Shown here: in pieces, positions 49,325-58,086 of the stretch
Numbering within the stretch: the first letter of the stretch is position 1
Layout: every line of letters begins with the position of its first letter
From: Herbiconiux sp. VKM Ac-1786
GTDB taxonomy: Bacteria > Actinomycetota > Actinomycetes > Actinomycetales > Microbacteriaceae
Assembly: GCF_015350805.1 (NCBI RefSeq)
Contig: NZ_JADKSG010000001.1
Location: 1,178,001 to 1,242,000, forward strand
Direction: 5' to 3'
Length of the DNA: 64,000 nucleotides
Position numbers and translations under genes: made by a program
Notes under the pieces: generated by a model
Seen by the model: only the letters and a program-made list of their open reading frames with translations
Database searches by the model: none
Told to the model about the DNA's origin: nothing

Positions 49325-49825
49325 ATGACCAGCGACCCGACCGCGACCCCGACCACGACCGCCGCGCGCGACGCCGATCCACTGCTGGACGGCACCGACC
49401 GGCGCATCCTGAGGGAGCTCGACCGGGTGCCGCGGGCCACGGTGGCGCACCTCGCCGAGCGCCTGAACCTCGCGCGCGGCACCGTGCAGGCGCGCATCCG
49501 TCGCCTCTATGACGGCGTTCTGCTGCCCGAGACCACGAAGGTGCCCGCCGCCGCCGTGGGGCGACCGCTGCGCGCGTTCGTGACCGCCGAGATCGACCAG
49601 GCGCGGTTCGAGGGGCTGATCGACGAGATCGCGCGCATCCCCGAGGTGGTCGGCTGCCTCGGCATCTCGGGCGAGAGCGACCTGCAGATCGAGGTGATCG
49701 CGGTCGACGCCGACGACGTCTACCGCATCACGCAGGCGCTGATGGAGTGCCGGGGCATCCGCCGCACCTCGACCGCCATCGTGCTGCGCGAGTTGCTGGG
49801 GCGACGGATGCACCAGCTGCTCTAG
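49325..49825 (+). CDS. Lrp/AsnC-family regulator
   Basis: 166 residues. A Thr/Asp-rich start is followed by the AsnC helix-turn-helix (LDGTDRRILRELDRVPRATVAHLAERLNLARGTVQARIRRL, with ARGTVQARI as recognition helix) and the RAM effector domain (FVTAEIDQARFEGLIDEIARIPEVVGCLGISGESDLQIEV). Such proteins bind amino acids and form octamers. It probably senses the amino acid catabolised by the divergent dehydrogenase. Confidence 0.93.
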   Translation: MTSDPTATPTTTAARDADPLLDGTDRRILRELDRVPRATVAHLAERLNLARGTVQARIRRLYDGVLLPETTKVPAAAVGRPLRAFVTAEIDQARFEGLIDEIARIPEVVGCLGISGESDLQIEVIAVDADDVYRITQALMECRGIRRTSTAIVLRELLGRRMHQLL

Positions 49826-49874
49826 CCCGCGAGGCGACCCCGCGCGCAGACCGGTGCGCACAGCGCGAGGCCGA

Positions 49875-49897
49875 CGCCGGGGTGTGGGGCCCCGGCG
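49875..49897. terminator. Hairpin between convergent Lrp and siderophore-binding genes
   Basis: Stem cgccgggg (49875-49882) and ccccggcg (49890-49897), loop of 7, in the 89-bp gap between stops. No T run. Confidence 0.45.
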
Positions 49898-49914
49898 CCG
49901 GCGTTCGCGGGGCG

Positions 49915-50931
49915 CTACTTCGTCGCGGCGGCCAGGGCGTCGACCAGCTGGTCGAGGCCCCAGGGCAGCGACAGCGCGGTGGGCGGCGAGACGGCGGCGA
50001 TGTACTGCGTGCCCACGAGCTGCGCCACGTTCCCGGCCTGCACGGCGGGGATGACCGAGGTCTGCGGGGCGGTCAGGAACGCGTCGGCCTCGGCCTGCGT
50101 GTCGGCGTAGCTCAGCACCACGTCGGCCTTCAGCTGGTCGAGCTGCTCGTAGCTGAGCGTGTAGAAGAAGGTCGAGTCGCCGTTCGCCAGCTCGTCGACC
50201 GACGGGGCGCTCTCGAAGCCGAGGTCGAGCATGAACTCGACCCGCGGGTCCTCCTTCTTGTAGACGTAGAAGGTGCCGGCGACGTCCCAGACGGCGGCGA
50301 TCGTCTTGCCCTCGAACTCCGGATGCGCGGCGGCGGCCTCGGCCAGCTGGTCGTCGATGCCCTGCAGCACCTCGGTGGCCTGCTCGTCCTTGCCGAGCGC
50401 CTTGCCGACCGTGGTGACGACGTCGCGCCACGGGGTGCTCCACGCCTGGTCGGGGTAGGCGACCGTGGGGGCGATCTGGCTGAGCGTCTCGTACTGCTCC
50501 TCGGTGATGCCCGAGTAGACGGCGAGGATGACGTCGGGGTCGGCCGCCGCGATCGCCTCGTAGGGCGGCTCGTCGTCGGTGGTCTCGGGCAGGACCTCGG
50601 GCATCTCGGCGCCGGCCTTCTCGACGGCCTCCTTCACCCAGGGCAGCACGCCCTGGTCGTCGCCCGCGTAGGAGTCGAAGGGGATGGCGACCGGGATGGT
50701 GCCGAGCGCGATCGCCGCGTCGGTGCTGCCCCAGCCGAGGGTGACCACGTTCTGCGGGTCGGCGGGCACGGTGGTCTCGCCGAAAGCGTGCTCGATGGTG
50801 ACGTCGCCGCCGGTCGCGGCGGAGTCGGAGGCGGGGGCGTCACCCGCGGCGCCGGTCGAGCATCCGGCCAGCACCAGGGCTGTGGCGAGGGCGGATGCGG
50901 TGAGGGCTGCGAGCTTCAGTCGGCGGGGCAC
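49915..50931 (-). CDS. Iron-siderophore ABC transporter substrate-binding lipoprotein
   Basis: 338 residues. Signal peptide with lipobox VLAGC at about 20-24, then a two-domain class III binding protein joined by a long helix (FecB/FhuD type) with VVTLGWGSTDAAIALGTIPVAI, AAADPDVILAVYSGITEEQYETLSQIAPTVAY and SFYTLSYEQL-like strands. It captures ferric siderophore outside the membrane and passes it to the permease pair encoded upstream. GTG 50931 gives the signal peptide. An iron box at 50969-50987 lies 38 bp before the start, so it has its own iron-controlled promoter, allowing higher expression than the permeases. Confidence 0.93.
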   Translation of the reverse strand: MPRRLKLAALTASALATALVLAGCSTGAAGDAPASDSAATGGDVTIEHAFGETTVPADPQNVVTLGWGSTDAAIALGTIPVAIPFDSYAGDDQGVLPWVKEAVEKAGAEMPEVLPETTDDEPPYEAIAAADPDVILAVYSGITEEQYETLSQIAPTVAYPDQAWSTPWRDVVTTVGKALGKDEQATEVLQGIDDQLAEAAAAHPEFEGKTIAAVWDVAGTFYVYKKEDPRVEFMLDLGFESAPSVDELANGDSTFFYTLSYEQLDQLKADVVLSYADTQAEADAFLTAPQTSVIPAVQAGNVAQLVGTQYIAAVSPPTALSLPWGLDQLVDALAAATK

Positions 50932-50968
50932 GGGTGTCTCCAGTCGGGGTCTTCAGGATGCTGTGGAG

Positions 50969-50987
50969 TAAGGCTTGGCTTACCTAA
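50969..50987. promoter_or_regulatory. Iron box (IdeR/DmdR type) of the siderophore-binding gene
   Basis: On the minus strand TTAGGTAAGCCAAGCCTTA, 14 of 19 matches to the IdeR/DmdR1 consensus TTAGGTTAGGCTAACCTAA, located just upstream of the binding-protein gene. Confidence 0.8.
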
Positions 50988-51022
50988 CCACCATAGGCCA
51001 TCGACCCGGCCGCGCAAACAGC

Positions 51023-51919
51023 TCAGTCGACGCCGCCGTGGAACCGTCCCTTGGGTACGACCATCGGCGATCCGCTCACCGGATCGGGGACGACCAGCGA
51101 ATCGAGGCCGAACGCGGTGCGCACCGTCTCGGGCGTGATCACGTCGGCGGGCGCGCCCTCGGCGACGATGCGGCCGGCCGACATCACGATCAGGTGGTCG
51201 GCGTAGCGGGCGGCGAGGTTGAGGTCGTGCAGCACCATCACGACGGTGATGCCCTGCGTGCGATTGCGCTCGAGCAGCAGGTCGAGCACCTCGATCTGGT
51301 GGGTGACGTCGAGGAAGGTCGTGGGCTCGTCGAGCAGTAGCACGTCGGTCTGCTGGGCGAGGGCCATGGCGATCCAGACGCGCTGGCGCTGGCCGCCCGA
51401 GAGCTCCTCGACCCGGCGTTCGGCGATGGCGAGGGTGTCGGTGGCGCGCAGGGCCTCGTCGACGGCGCGGTCGTCGTCGGCGGTCCACTGCCGGAACAGG
51501 CCCTGGCGTGGGAAGCGGCCCCGGCCGATGAGGTCGGCGACCGTGATGCCCTCAGGCGCGACCGGTTGCTGCGGCAGCAGGCCGAGGCGGGTGGCGAGGC
51601 GGCGGCTGGGGAAGCGGTGCACCTCGGTGCCGTCGAGGGTGACGGTTCCGCTCTCGGGGCGCAGCAGGCGCGCGAAGGAGCGCAGCAGAGTGGACTTGCC
51701 GCAGGCGTTCGGGCCGACGACGACGGTGACGCGGCCGTCGGGGATCACGACGTCGAGGCCCTCGACGACGCGGCGGCCGTCGTAGGCGAGGGTGAGGGCG
51801 TCGGCGCGCAGCTCGTGCGGCTCGGGCAGCGGATGCGCGGCGGCGGGGTCGGGCCCGGTGACGTCGGCGGCGCGGTCGGGCTCCGGATGCGCGGCGGCGG
51901 CGGGCGGGAGGGAGGTCAT
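51023..51919 (-). CDS. Iron-siderophore ABC transporter ATP-binding protein
   Basis: 298 residues. An Ala/Pro-rich start (about 1-35) precedes the ATPase core with Walker A GPNACGKST (about 69-77), signature ELSGGQRQRVWIAMALAQQ, Walker B VLLLDEPT and switch His in VMVLHDLNLAARYAD. FepC/FhuC-type enzymes energise siderophore import. The ATG overlaps the stop of the second permease by four bases. It is the last gene of the five-gene run before the binding-protein gene. Confidence 0.95.
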   Translation of the reverse strand: MTSLPPAAAAHPEPDRAADVTGPDPAAAHPLPEPHELRADALTLAYDGRRVVEGLDVVIPDGRVTVVVGPNACGKSTLLRSFARLLRPESGTVTLDGTEVHRFPSRRLATRLGLLPQQPVAPEGITVADLIGRGRFPRQGLFRQWTADDDRAVDEALRATDTLAIAERRVEELSGGQRQRVWIAMALAQQTDVLLLDEPTTFLDVTHQIEVLDLLLERNRTQGITVVMVLHDLNLAARYADHLIVMSAGRIVAEGAPADVITPETVRTAFGLDSLVVPDPVSGSPMVVPKGRFHGGVD

Positions 51920-53028
51920 GCGGCTCCTCGGGTGCGGTTGCCCCGCGCGAGCAGGGTGAGCAGGATGGGCGCGCCGACGATGCCGGTCACGATGCCGACG
52001 GGCACCTGGAGGCCGGCGACGGCGTGCTGGGCGAGCACGTCGGCGCCGCCGACGACGACCGCCCCGACCAGGGCGCTCGCGACGAGCGCGGGGCCGAGTC
52101 CGCCCACGAGGCGCCGGGCGATCGGCGCCGAGACGAACGCCACGAAGGCCACCGGGCCCGCGGCCGCCGTCGCGACCGCGGCGAACGCCACGGCGACGAG
52201 GAGCAGCAGCAGGCGCACCGGGGTGACGCGAACCCCGAGGGCGGTGGCGGCCTCGTCGCCGAGCTGGAGCATCCGGAGCCGCGGCGCGAGCAGGGCGAGC
52301 GCCACCGACAGGAGCAGCGCCGAGACCGCCGTGACGACGAGCTCCGGCACCTGCACCGTGCCGATGCTGCCGACCAGCCAGAGCAGCGCGCCCTGGGCGT
52401 CGCGCACGTCGGCGCGGGTGAGGAGGTAGCCGATCAGGGCCTGGGCGAGGAAGGCGAGGGCGATCCCGATCAGCACGAAGCGCGATCCGGCGGCGCCGCC
52501 CGACCCCACCGCGCCCGAGCGGCCGACGCGACCGGCCAGCAGCAGGATGAGGCCGGCGGCGAGCACCGCCCCGCCGAAGGCCGCGCCCGAGACCGCGAGA
52601 CCGCTCGCGCCGAACAGCAGCACCGCGGTCACGGCGGCGGCGCTCGCCCCCTGGGAGATGCCGATGATGTCGGGGCTCGCGAGCGGGTTGCCGAGCAGGC
52701 TCTGGAACACGGCTCCGGCGAGACCGAAACATGCGCCCACGAGCAGCGACAGGGCGAGCCGAGGTGCTCGCAGACCAAGGATGACGAAGCGGTCGCCTCC
52801 CGAGCCCTGGCCGACGGCGGCGGCGAGCACGTCCTGCGGGGCCACGACGCGGTCGCCGAGCATCAGCGCCAGCACCGCGATCGCGAGGAGCAGCAGGGCC
52901 AGGAGCCCGCACACCACGACGAGCCGGTGCAGGCCGGCAGCGCGCACACGGCGCAGCGCGCCGCCCACGGGCGCGCCGCCCACCGCCGCGCCGCCAGCCG
53001 CCGCGCCGCCCGTCGCGTTCCCGCTCAC
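51916..53028 (-). CDS. Siderophore ABC transporter permease 2 (FecCD type)
   Basis: 370 residues, about nine to ten membrane helices. FecCD signatures include RAPRLALSLLVGACFGLAGAVFQSLLGNPLASPDIIGISQGAS and the coupling segment LGDEAATALGVRVTPVR. A Gly/Ala-rich extension (about 1-25, GGAAAGGAAVGGAPVGG) precedes the first helix. GTG 53028 overlaps the stop of permease 1 as GTGA. It forms the membrane channel with permease 1. Confidence 0.93.
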   Translation of the reverse strand: MSGNATGGAAAGGAAVGGAPVGGALRRVRAAGLHRLVVVCGLLALLLLAIAVLALMLGDRVVAPQDVLAAAVGQGSGGDRFVILGLRAPRLALSLLVGACFGLAGAVFQSLLGNPLASPDIIGISQGASAAAVTAVLLFGASGLAVSGAAFGGAVLAAGLILLLAGRVGRSGAVGSGGAAGSRFVLIGIALAFLAQALIGYLLTRADVRDAQGALLWLVGSIGTVQVPELVVTAVSALLLSVALALLAPRLRMLQLGDEAATALGVRVTPVRLLLLLVAVAFAAVATAAAGPVAFVAFVSAPIARRLVGGLGPALVASALVGAVVVGGADVLAQHAVAGLQVPVGIVTGIVGAPILLTLLARGNRTRGAA

Positions 53029-54089
53029 CGCGTCACCGCCCGGTCGCGGCGCACCAGCGCGATCAGCACCGGCGCCCCGATCAGCGCCACCACGATGCCG
53101 GCCTCGAGCTCCGCGGGCTGCGCGATCAGCCGCCCCACGGTGTCGGCGAGCACGAGCAGCATGGCACCGAGCGGCACCGAGTACGCCAGGATCCACCGGT
53201 AGTCGGTGCCGATCATCCGCCTCGCCAGGTGCGGCACGACCAGCCCGACGAACACCAGCGGCCCGGCCAGCGAGGTCGCCGAGCCGCAGAGCAGGATGAT
53301 CGCGACCCCCGCCACGACCCGGGTGAGCCCGACCCGCTGCCCCAGCCCGCGCGCCACGTCGTCGCCGAGGGCGAGCCCGTTCAGCCCGCGCCCGAGCACC
53401 AGGGCGAGCACCGCGCCGACCACGAGGAACGGGATGAGCGGCAGCACCGTCGACGCGTCGCGGCCGACCAGCGAGCCGACCGACCAGAACCGGTACTGGC
53501 CGAGGGTGTCGAGGTCGCGCAGCAGCACGAGGGTGATCAGCGAGGTGAGCACGGCGGTCACGGCGGCGCCGGCGAGGGTGAGGCTGAGCGGCGTCGGCCC
53601 GGTGCGCCCCGAGGCGACGGCGTAGACGACGACCGCGGCGACGGCGGCGCCCGCGAAGGCGAACCAGATGTAGCCGATCGGGCTCGCGACGCCGAACACC
53701 GAGATCGCGACGACGACCGCCAGCGACGCCCCCGAGTTCACGCCGAGCAGTCCAGGGTCGGCGAGCGGGTTGCGCGTGAGCCCCTGCATCAGTGCTCCGG
53801 CCAGGCCGAGCGCCGCGCCCGCGACGAGACCGATGATCGTGCGCGGCACGCGCAGGTCGAGCACGACCATCTGCTCGGTCGACCCATCCGACCCGCTGCC
53901 ACCCCCGCTCGTCAAGGCGCCCAGCACCGCACCGAAGTCGATCGACCGCGACCCGAGCAGCAGGCTCAGCGCCACCGCCACCACGACCCCGAGCAGCAGC
54001 CCGACCAGCCCGAGCACGCGCACCGGCCGGCCCCGCCGTCCCGGTCGGGCAGGGCGAGCGGATGCGGCCGCCGGAGCGGCCCGCGTCAT
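53025..54089 (-). CDS. Siderophore ABC transporter permease 1 (FecCD type)
   Basis: 354 residues with an Ala/Pro/Arg-rich start and about nine membrane helices. RVPRTIIGLVAGAALGLAGALMQGLTRNPLADPGLLGVNSGAS is the family signature, and the coupling loop reads LGDDVARGLGQRVGLTR. It partners with permease 2. Its ATG overlaps the stop of the siderophore-interacting protein gene (ATGA). Confidence 0.94.
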   Translation of the reverse strand: MTRAAPAAASARPARPGRRGRPVRVLGLVGLLLGVVVAVALSLLLGSRSIDFGAVLGALTSGGGSGSDGSTEQMVVLDLRVPRTIIGLVAGAALGLAGALMQGLTRNPLADPGLLGVNSGASLAVVVAISVFGVASPIGYIWFAFAGAAVAAVVVYAVASGRTGPTPLSLTLAGAAVTAVLTSLITLVLLRDLDTLGQYRFWSVGSLVGRDASTVLPLIPFLVVGAVLALVLGRGLNGLALGDDVARGLGQRVGLTRVVAGVAIILLCGSATSLAGPLVFVGLVVPHLARRMIGTDYRWILAYSVPLGAMLLVLADTVGRLIAQPAELEAGIVVALIGAPVLIALVRRDRAVTR

Positions 54090-55051
54090 GACCCCTCGGC
54101 CTTGCCGAGTCTCCAGTACCCCATGAACGCCACCTTCCGGCGGTCGACCCCGACCTCGCTCACGAGCAGCCGGCGCAGCCCCTTGATGGTCGCCGACTCC
54201 CCGGCGAGCCAGGCGTAGAACCGCCCGTGCACGTCGACGGGCGAGTCCCAGAGCATGTCGACGTCCACGTCGATCTCGGCGAGCTCCTGCACGCCGGCGG
54301 CCAGGGCCGGCGCGATGGCCTCGCGGTGGGTGTCGAGCCAGCCGCGCACCGCATCCTGCAGCCGGCCGCCCCGGTCGCGGGCGATCCAGGTGACCGACCC
54401 CTCGGCGGCGGTCTCGACCGGCTGCTCGTCGGCCGAGCAGGGCACCTCGATGAACGCGTGCGCCCGGGTGCCGGCGGGCAGCGACTCGAGGATGGCGCAG
54501 ATCGCCGGGGCGGCGGTCTCGTCACCCGCGAGCAGGTAGTCGATGGCCTCGCCGGGCCGCCAGTCGAGGCCCAGGGCGTAGTCGCGGCTGCGGTCGTCGG
54601 GGCCGACGATGATCAGCTCGTCGCCCGCGCTCGCACCGGCGAGCCAGGCGGCGGCGGGGCCGTCGGCTCCGGGATGCGCGGCATCCGTGTGCACGACGAA
54701 GTCGACGTCGAGCTCCCGCTCGGCCGGGCGGATCGCGCGCACCGTGTAGGTGCGGATGGGGTTCCGCGCCGCCTCCGGCAGCGTGCGCCAGCGCTCGTAC
54801 CAGGTGCCGTCGGTGAGCACCTCCGGGTCGTCCCAGCCGCAGTCGCCGTAGCTGCCGTCGGCGTGCGGGAGCACGAGCTTGATGCGCTGGTCGAGGCCCG
54901 CGGTGCCGAAGTCGCCGAAGTCGGGGCCGGTGAAGGTCACCCGGCGGAAGCAGGGGCTGAGCTCGACGATGCGCACGACCTCGGCCCGGAACGGACGGTA
55001 CGAGGGGCGGCCGTCGCGGTCCGATTCGGCGCGGGGCACATAGGTAAGCAT
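54086..55051 (-). CDS. Siderophore-interacting protein (FAD-dependent ferric-siderophore reductase)
   Basis: 321 residues. An N-terminal FAD-binding domain with RRVTFTGPDFGDF and RTYTVRAIRPAERELDVDFVVH (the R-x-Y-T flavin motif) is followed by a SIP NAD(P)H-binding domain with YLLAGDETAAPAICAILESLP and the conserved YWRLGKAEG end. ViuB/YqjH-type enzymes reduce ferric siderophores in the cytoplasm to release iron. The ATG (55049-55051) lies inside an iron box, three bases after the stop of the glycosyltransferase gene, so the iron-regulated mRNA, if initiated there, would have almost no leader. Confidence 0.94.
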   Translation of the reverse strand: MLTYVPRAESDRDGRPSYRPFRAEVVRIVELSPCFRRVTFTGPDFGDFGTAGLDQRIKLVLPHADGSYGDCGWDDPEVLTDGTWYERWRTLPEAARNPIRTYTVRAIRPAERELDVDFVVHTDAAHPGADGPAAAWLAGASAGDELIIVGPDDRSRDYALGLDWRPGEAIDYLLAGDETAAPAICAILESLPAGTRAHAFIEVPCSADEQPVETAAEGSVTWIARDRGGRLQDAVRGWLDTHREAIAPALAAGVQELAEIDVDVDMLWDSPVDVHGRFYAWLAGESATIKGLRRLLVSEVGVDRRKVAFMGYWRLGKAEGS

Positions 55052-55058
55052 TACCTAA
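55040..55058. promoter_or_regulatory. Iron box overlapping a stop codon and a start codon
   Basis: On the minus strand TTAGGTAATGCTTACCTAT, 15 of 19 matches to the IdeR/DmdR1 consensus. It contains the TAG stop of the upstream glycosyltransferase gene (55055-55057) and the ATG of the siderophore-interacting protein gene (55049-55051). The promoter it controls must lie in the 3' end of the glycosyltransferase coding sequence. Confidence 0.8.
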
Positions 55059-56134
55059 TTATGCACGCTGCTCCCGAGGGCGCGACGGTAGACGGCGGCG
55101 TGCGCCTCTCCGATCGAGATCTGCTCGGCGTGCCGCCGGGCCTTCCGCCGGGCGACGACCGCGCGGCGCTCGGGCGATCCGGGCGGGGTCGCGAGCGCGA
55201 GGGCGCGGGCGAGGAGCGCCGCCGGCGCCTCCCCCGGAGCGCCCACCACGACGCCGTCGGGCAGCTGCTCGGCGATGAAGCCGTGCCCGTCGTCGACCAC
55301 GACGGCGCCGAGGTCCCAGCAGAGCTCGGCCCAGCCCGAGTGGGTGCCGTGCGAGTAGGGCATCACGGCGACGTCGAGCCCTGCGATCCAGCGCTCGAGC
55401 TCGACGTCGCCCTGGCGGGGGCCGCGCTCGAGGGTGAGGCCGCCGCCGTCCCGCACGAAGCGCTCGAGCTCGGCGGCCGTCGCGGCGTCACGCACCCGCT
55501 CGTCGAGCCGCAGCACCGCGTCGACCGGTCGCCCCGCCGCGGCGAGCGCCCGGGCGCCGGCGGCCAGCGAGCGTGCCACCGCGAGCGCGTCGATGTTCGG
55601 GCGGAGGTCGCGGAGGTGCGCGCCGAGGCGCGGGCGCGCATCCGGAACCAGGTCGACGAGGGGGTCGTGCTCGGCGATGCGCGGGTGCGGCACGACCGTC
55701 GCGGCCCGGCCCCAGCGCTCGCGGATGACGGCGGCGGCACCCGGCGTCAGTGTGATCAGCTCATCGGCGGCGGCGACCATCACGTCGAGCTGCGCCCGGT
55801 GCACGGCCTGGTCGGTGAGCTGGGGGTTCTCGAGGTCGTGCACGGTGAAGACGATCGGATGCCCGGCGGCACGCACGAGCGCGAGCGCCTCGACCAGCTG
55901 AGCGGTGGGCACCGACTCGAGGCCGAAGTGCACGTGCAGCAGGTCGAAGCCGTCGAGGTTCGCGCGGAGCCAGGACGGGTCGAACTGCGCCGGCGGCCAC
56001 CACTGCCCCGGCGGCCGGCCGAGCTCGGGGTCGGGCAGCAGACGGGCGACCTCGGGCCCCGGCGCGACGGACCGCACGTACGGATGCCCGGCCGGGACAC
56101 TGGCCACGCGGATCGGGTTCGGGCGCGCACTCAT
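55055..56134 (-). CDS. GT-B fold glycosyltransferase (GT4-like)
   Basis: 359 residues, no membrane helix. Pattern FDLLHVHFGLESVP, IVFTVHDLENPQL, a helix VMVAAADELITLTPGAAAVIRERWG followed by TVVPHPRIAEHDP, and a C-terminal domain with GLDVAVMPYSHGTHSGWAELCWDLGAVVVDD fits GT4-like retaining transferases. Some features, such as the classical EX7E, are not clear. It probably adds a sugar to a surface glycan, as do the divergent genes across the 75-bp gap. It ends inside the iron box, so the iron operon follows on the same strand. Confidence 0.82.
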   Translation of the reverse strand: MSARPNPIRVASVPAGHPYVRSVAPGPEVARLLPDPELGRPPGQWWPPAQFDPSWLRANLDGFDLLHVHFGLESVPTAQLVEALALVRAAGHPIVFTVHDLENPQLTDQAVHRAQLDVMVAAADELITLTPGAAAVIRERWGRAATVVPHPRIAEHDPLVDLVPDARPRLGAHLRDLRPNIDALAVARSLAAGARALAAAGRPVDAVLRLDERVRDAATAAELERFVRDGGGLTLERGPRQGDVELERWIAGLDVAVMPYSHGTHSGWAELCWDLGAVVVDDGHGFIAEQLPDGVVVGAPGEAPAALLARALALATPPGSPERRAVVARRKARRHAEQISIGEAHAAVYRRALGSSVHN

Positions 56135-56209
56135 GTCGGGTTCGACGCTAGGCCGAAGCGGGGGGTTCCGCTCGTGCGGGGCGCTGCCTTTCGGTGGAGA
56201 GTGGAGAGA

Positions 56210-57130
56210 GTGAACCCGACCCTTGACGATGCGCGCCGTCGGCACTACGGCACGTTCTACGCGGCACCCGCGGTCGGCGCCTCCGACACCGTGCTGCTCG
56301 CGCTCGGCAACTGCCAGGCCGAGTCGCTGCGTCTCGTGGTGCCGGCCGATACGGCGACGACCGTGCGCATCCCGCCGGTGCACGAGCTCGTCGCCGATGA
56401 CCTGCCGTTCCTCGCGGCCTGGCTCGAGCGGGCGGATGCGGTGGTCGCCCAGCCGATCCGCGACGGCTACCGCGAGCTGCCGCTGGGCACCCGCGAGCTG
56501 TTCGCGCAGACGCGGCCCGGAACGCGGCGGGCCGTGCTGCCGGTCATCCGCTTCGCCGGGTTGTACCCGCGGCACCTGATCATCCGACCGCCCGAGGACC
56601 CGTCGGCGACCCCGCCGATCGTCGCGTACCACGACGCCGGAGTGCTGGCTGAGGCGGCGGGGCTGCGGCTGCCCGCCCTGACGCCGGACGCCGTGCGCGC
56701 GGTCGCCGCCGAGTCGGTCGCCGCCCTGCGCTCGCGGGAGGAGCGGCACGGGACGGTCGTGGCCTCCGACCTGTTCGCGGCGCCGACGTTCGACCTCATG
56801 CGCACGATCAACCACCCGGGCAACCCGGTCTGGGCGGCGCTCGGGGAGCGGGTGCTGGCGCAGCTGGGGCTGCCGGGGCCGGCGGCCGATCCGGGCCTGC
56901 CGCTGCTCGACTCGGTGCACGCGCCGCGGGATTCCGCGGTGATCGAGGCGTTCGGGCTGGCCGATCCGCCCGTGGCGGACTGGGTCGTCGAGGGGCGGAC
57001 CGTCTCGGTGGAGGAGGTGCGGGCGGCGCACCTCGAGTGGTACGCGGGGCATCCGGGGGCGGTCGCTGCCGGGCTGGCGCGGCACGCGTCGACGTTGGGG
57101 TTGCTCGGGGTGCGCGAGGGCGCGTCGTGA
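56210..57130 (+). CDS. WcbI-like polysaccharide biosynthesis protein
   Basis: 306 residues, soluble. The N-terminal LALGNCQAESLRLVV with downstream VHELVADDLPFLAAWLERADAVVAQPIRDGYRELPLGT and a Tyr/His-rich strand FAGLYPRHLIIRPP matches the WcbI family, described as a putative acetyltransferase in capsule synthesis. GTG 56210 has GGAGAGA upstream; GTG 56201 is an alternative. Its stop overlaps the next GTG. It forms a three-gene surface-glycan operon with two glycosyltransferases. Confidence 0.82.
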   Translation: MNPTLDDARRRHYGTFYAAPAVGASDTVLLALGNCQAESLRLVVPADTATTVRIPPVHELVADDLPFLAAWLERADAVVAQPIRDGYRELPLGTRELFAQTRPGTRRAVLPVIRFAGLYPRHLIIRPPEDPSATPPIVAYHDAGVLAEAAGLRLPALTPDAVRAVAAESVAALRSREERHGTVVASDLFAAPTFDLMRTINHPGNPVWAALGERVLAQLGLPGPAADPGLPLLDSVHAPRDSAVIEAFGLADPPVADWVVEGRTVSVEEVRAAHLEWYAGHPGAVAAGLARHASTLGLLGVREGAS

Positions 57131-58086
57131 GCGGCACGCTGCCGCGCCTGCACATCGGGGCCGACCCGCGACACGGGGTGACGCGGTATGCGCAGCAGCT
57201 GGCCGACGCGCTCGGGGCCTCGGCGGCGGCCGCGCATCCGCACCGCCGGCATCTGCACTTCACCGACCGGCTGTTCGGCGACGACCCGGGCGCCGCCGCG
57301 GCCGCCGTCGAGCGGATCGCCGCGGAGGGCGCCGTGACGGTGACCCTGCACGACGTGCCGCAGCCCTCGGACGGCGACGACGGACTGCGGCTCCGCTCGG
57401 AGGCATATCGGCGCGTGGTCGGCGCCGCGGCGGGGGTCGTGGTGAACAGCGAGCACGAGCTGCGGCTGCTGCGGCGGCACACCTCGGGGGCGGCGCGGGC
57501 GGCGGTCATCCCGCTGCCGGTGGATCCGCACCCGCCGGTGACGGTCGTGCCGGGCGTGCATCCCACCGTCGGCGTGCTGGGGTTCGTGTACCCGGGGAAG
57601 GGGCACGACCGGGTGATCCGGGCCGTGGCCGGACTGGCGGGGGCGGCGGACGTGGAGGTGCTGGGACGGGCATCCGCTGGTCACGAACGCGATCTCGAGG
57701 GGCTCGCGGCACTCGCCGGTGAGCTCGGCGTGGGGTTTGTCGTGACGGGCTACCTCTCGGATGCCGAGCTGCTGGCGCGCAGCCGGCGCACGGCGGTGCC
57801 GGTGATCGCGCACGAGCACGTGTCGGCGTCGGGGTCGCTCGCGTCGTGGCTGAGCGCGGGGCGGCGGCCGGTGGTGGTGGCGAGTCCGTACATGGAGGAG
57901 ATGGCCGAGCTGCACGGCGGGTCGCTCACGCTGACGAGCGCGGAGGGGCTGGGATCGGCCATCGCGCACGCCCTCGCCGATCCGGAGAGCACGTGGCTCG
58001 ACGCCGGCGCGCGGGCGCAGCTGGGGCCCGACACGGCTGAGGTCGCGGCGCTGTACCGGGCGTTCTGGCGGGAGGTCGCGTGGTGA
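57127..58086 (+). CDS. Glycosyltransferase, GT-B fold (GT4-like)
   Basis: 319 residues. It has RLHIGADPRHGVTRYAQQLADALG at the start, VTLHDVPQP and GVVVNSEHELRLLRR in the acceptor domain, and VGVLGFVYPGKGHDRVIRAVAGL and VPVIAHEHVSASGSLASWLSAGRRPVV in the donor domain, where the Ser-Gly-Ser helix start would bind the nucleotide sugar. It is shorter than most GT4 proteins. GTG overlaps the stop of the WcbI-like gene and its stop overlaps the next GTG. Confidence 0.85.
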   Translation: MSGTLPRLHIGADPRHGVTRYAQQLADALGASAAAAHPHRRHLHFTDRLFGDDPGAAAAAVERIAAEGAVTVTLHDVPQPSDGDDGLRLRSEAYRRVVGAAAGVVVNSEHELRLLRRHTSGAARAAVIPLPVDPHPPVTVVPGVHPTVGVLGFVYPGKGHDRVIRAVAGLAGAADVEVLGRASAGHERDLEGLAALAGELGVGFVVTGYLSDAELLARSRRTAVPVIAHEHVSASGSLASWLSAGRRPVVVASPYMEEMAELHGGSLTLTSAEGLGSAIAHALADPESTWLDAGARAQLGPDTAEVAALYRAFWREVAW

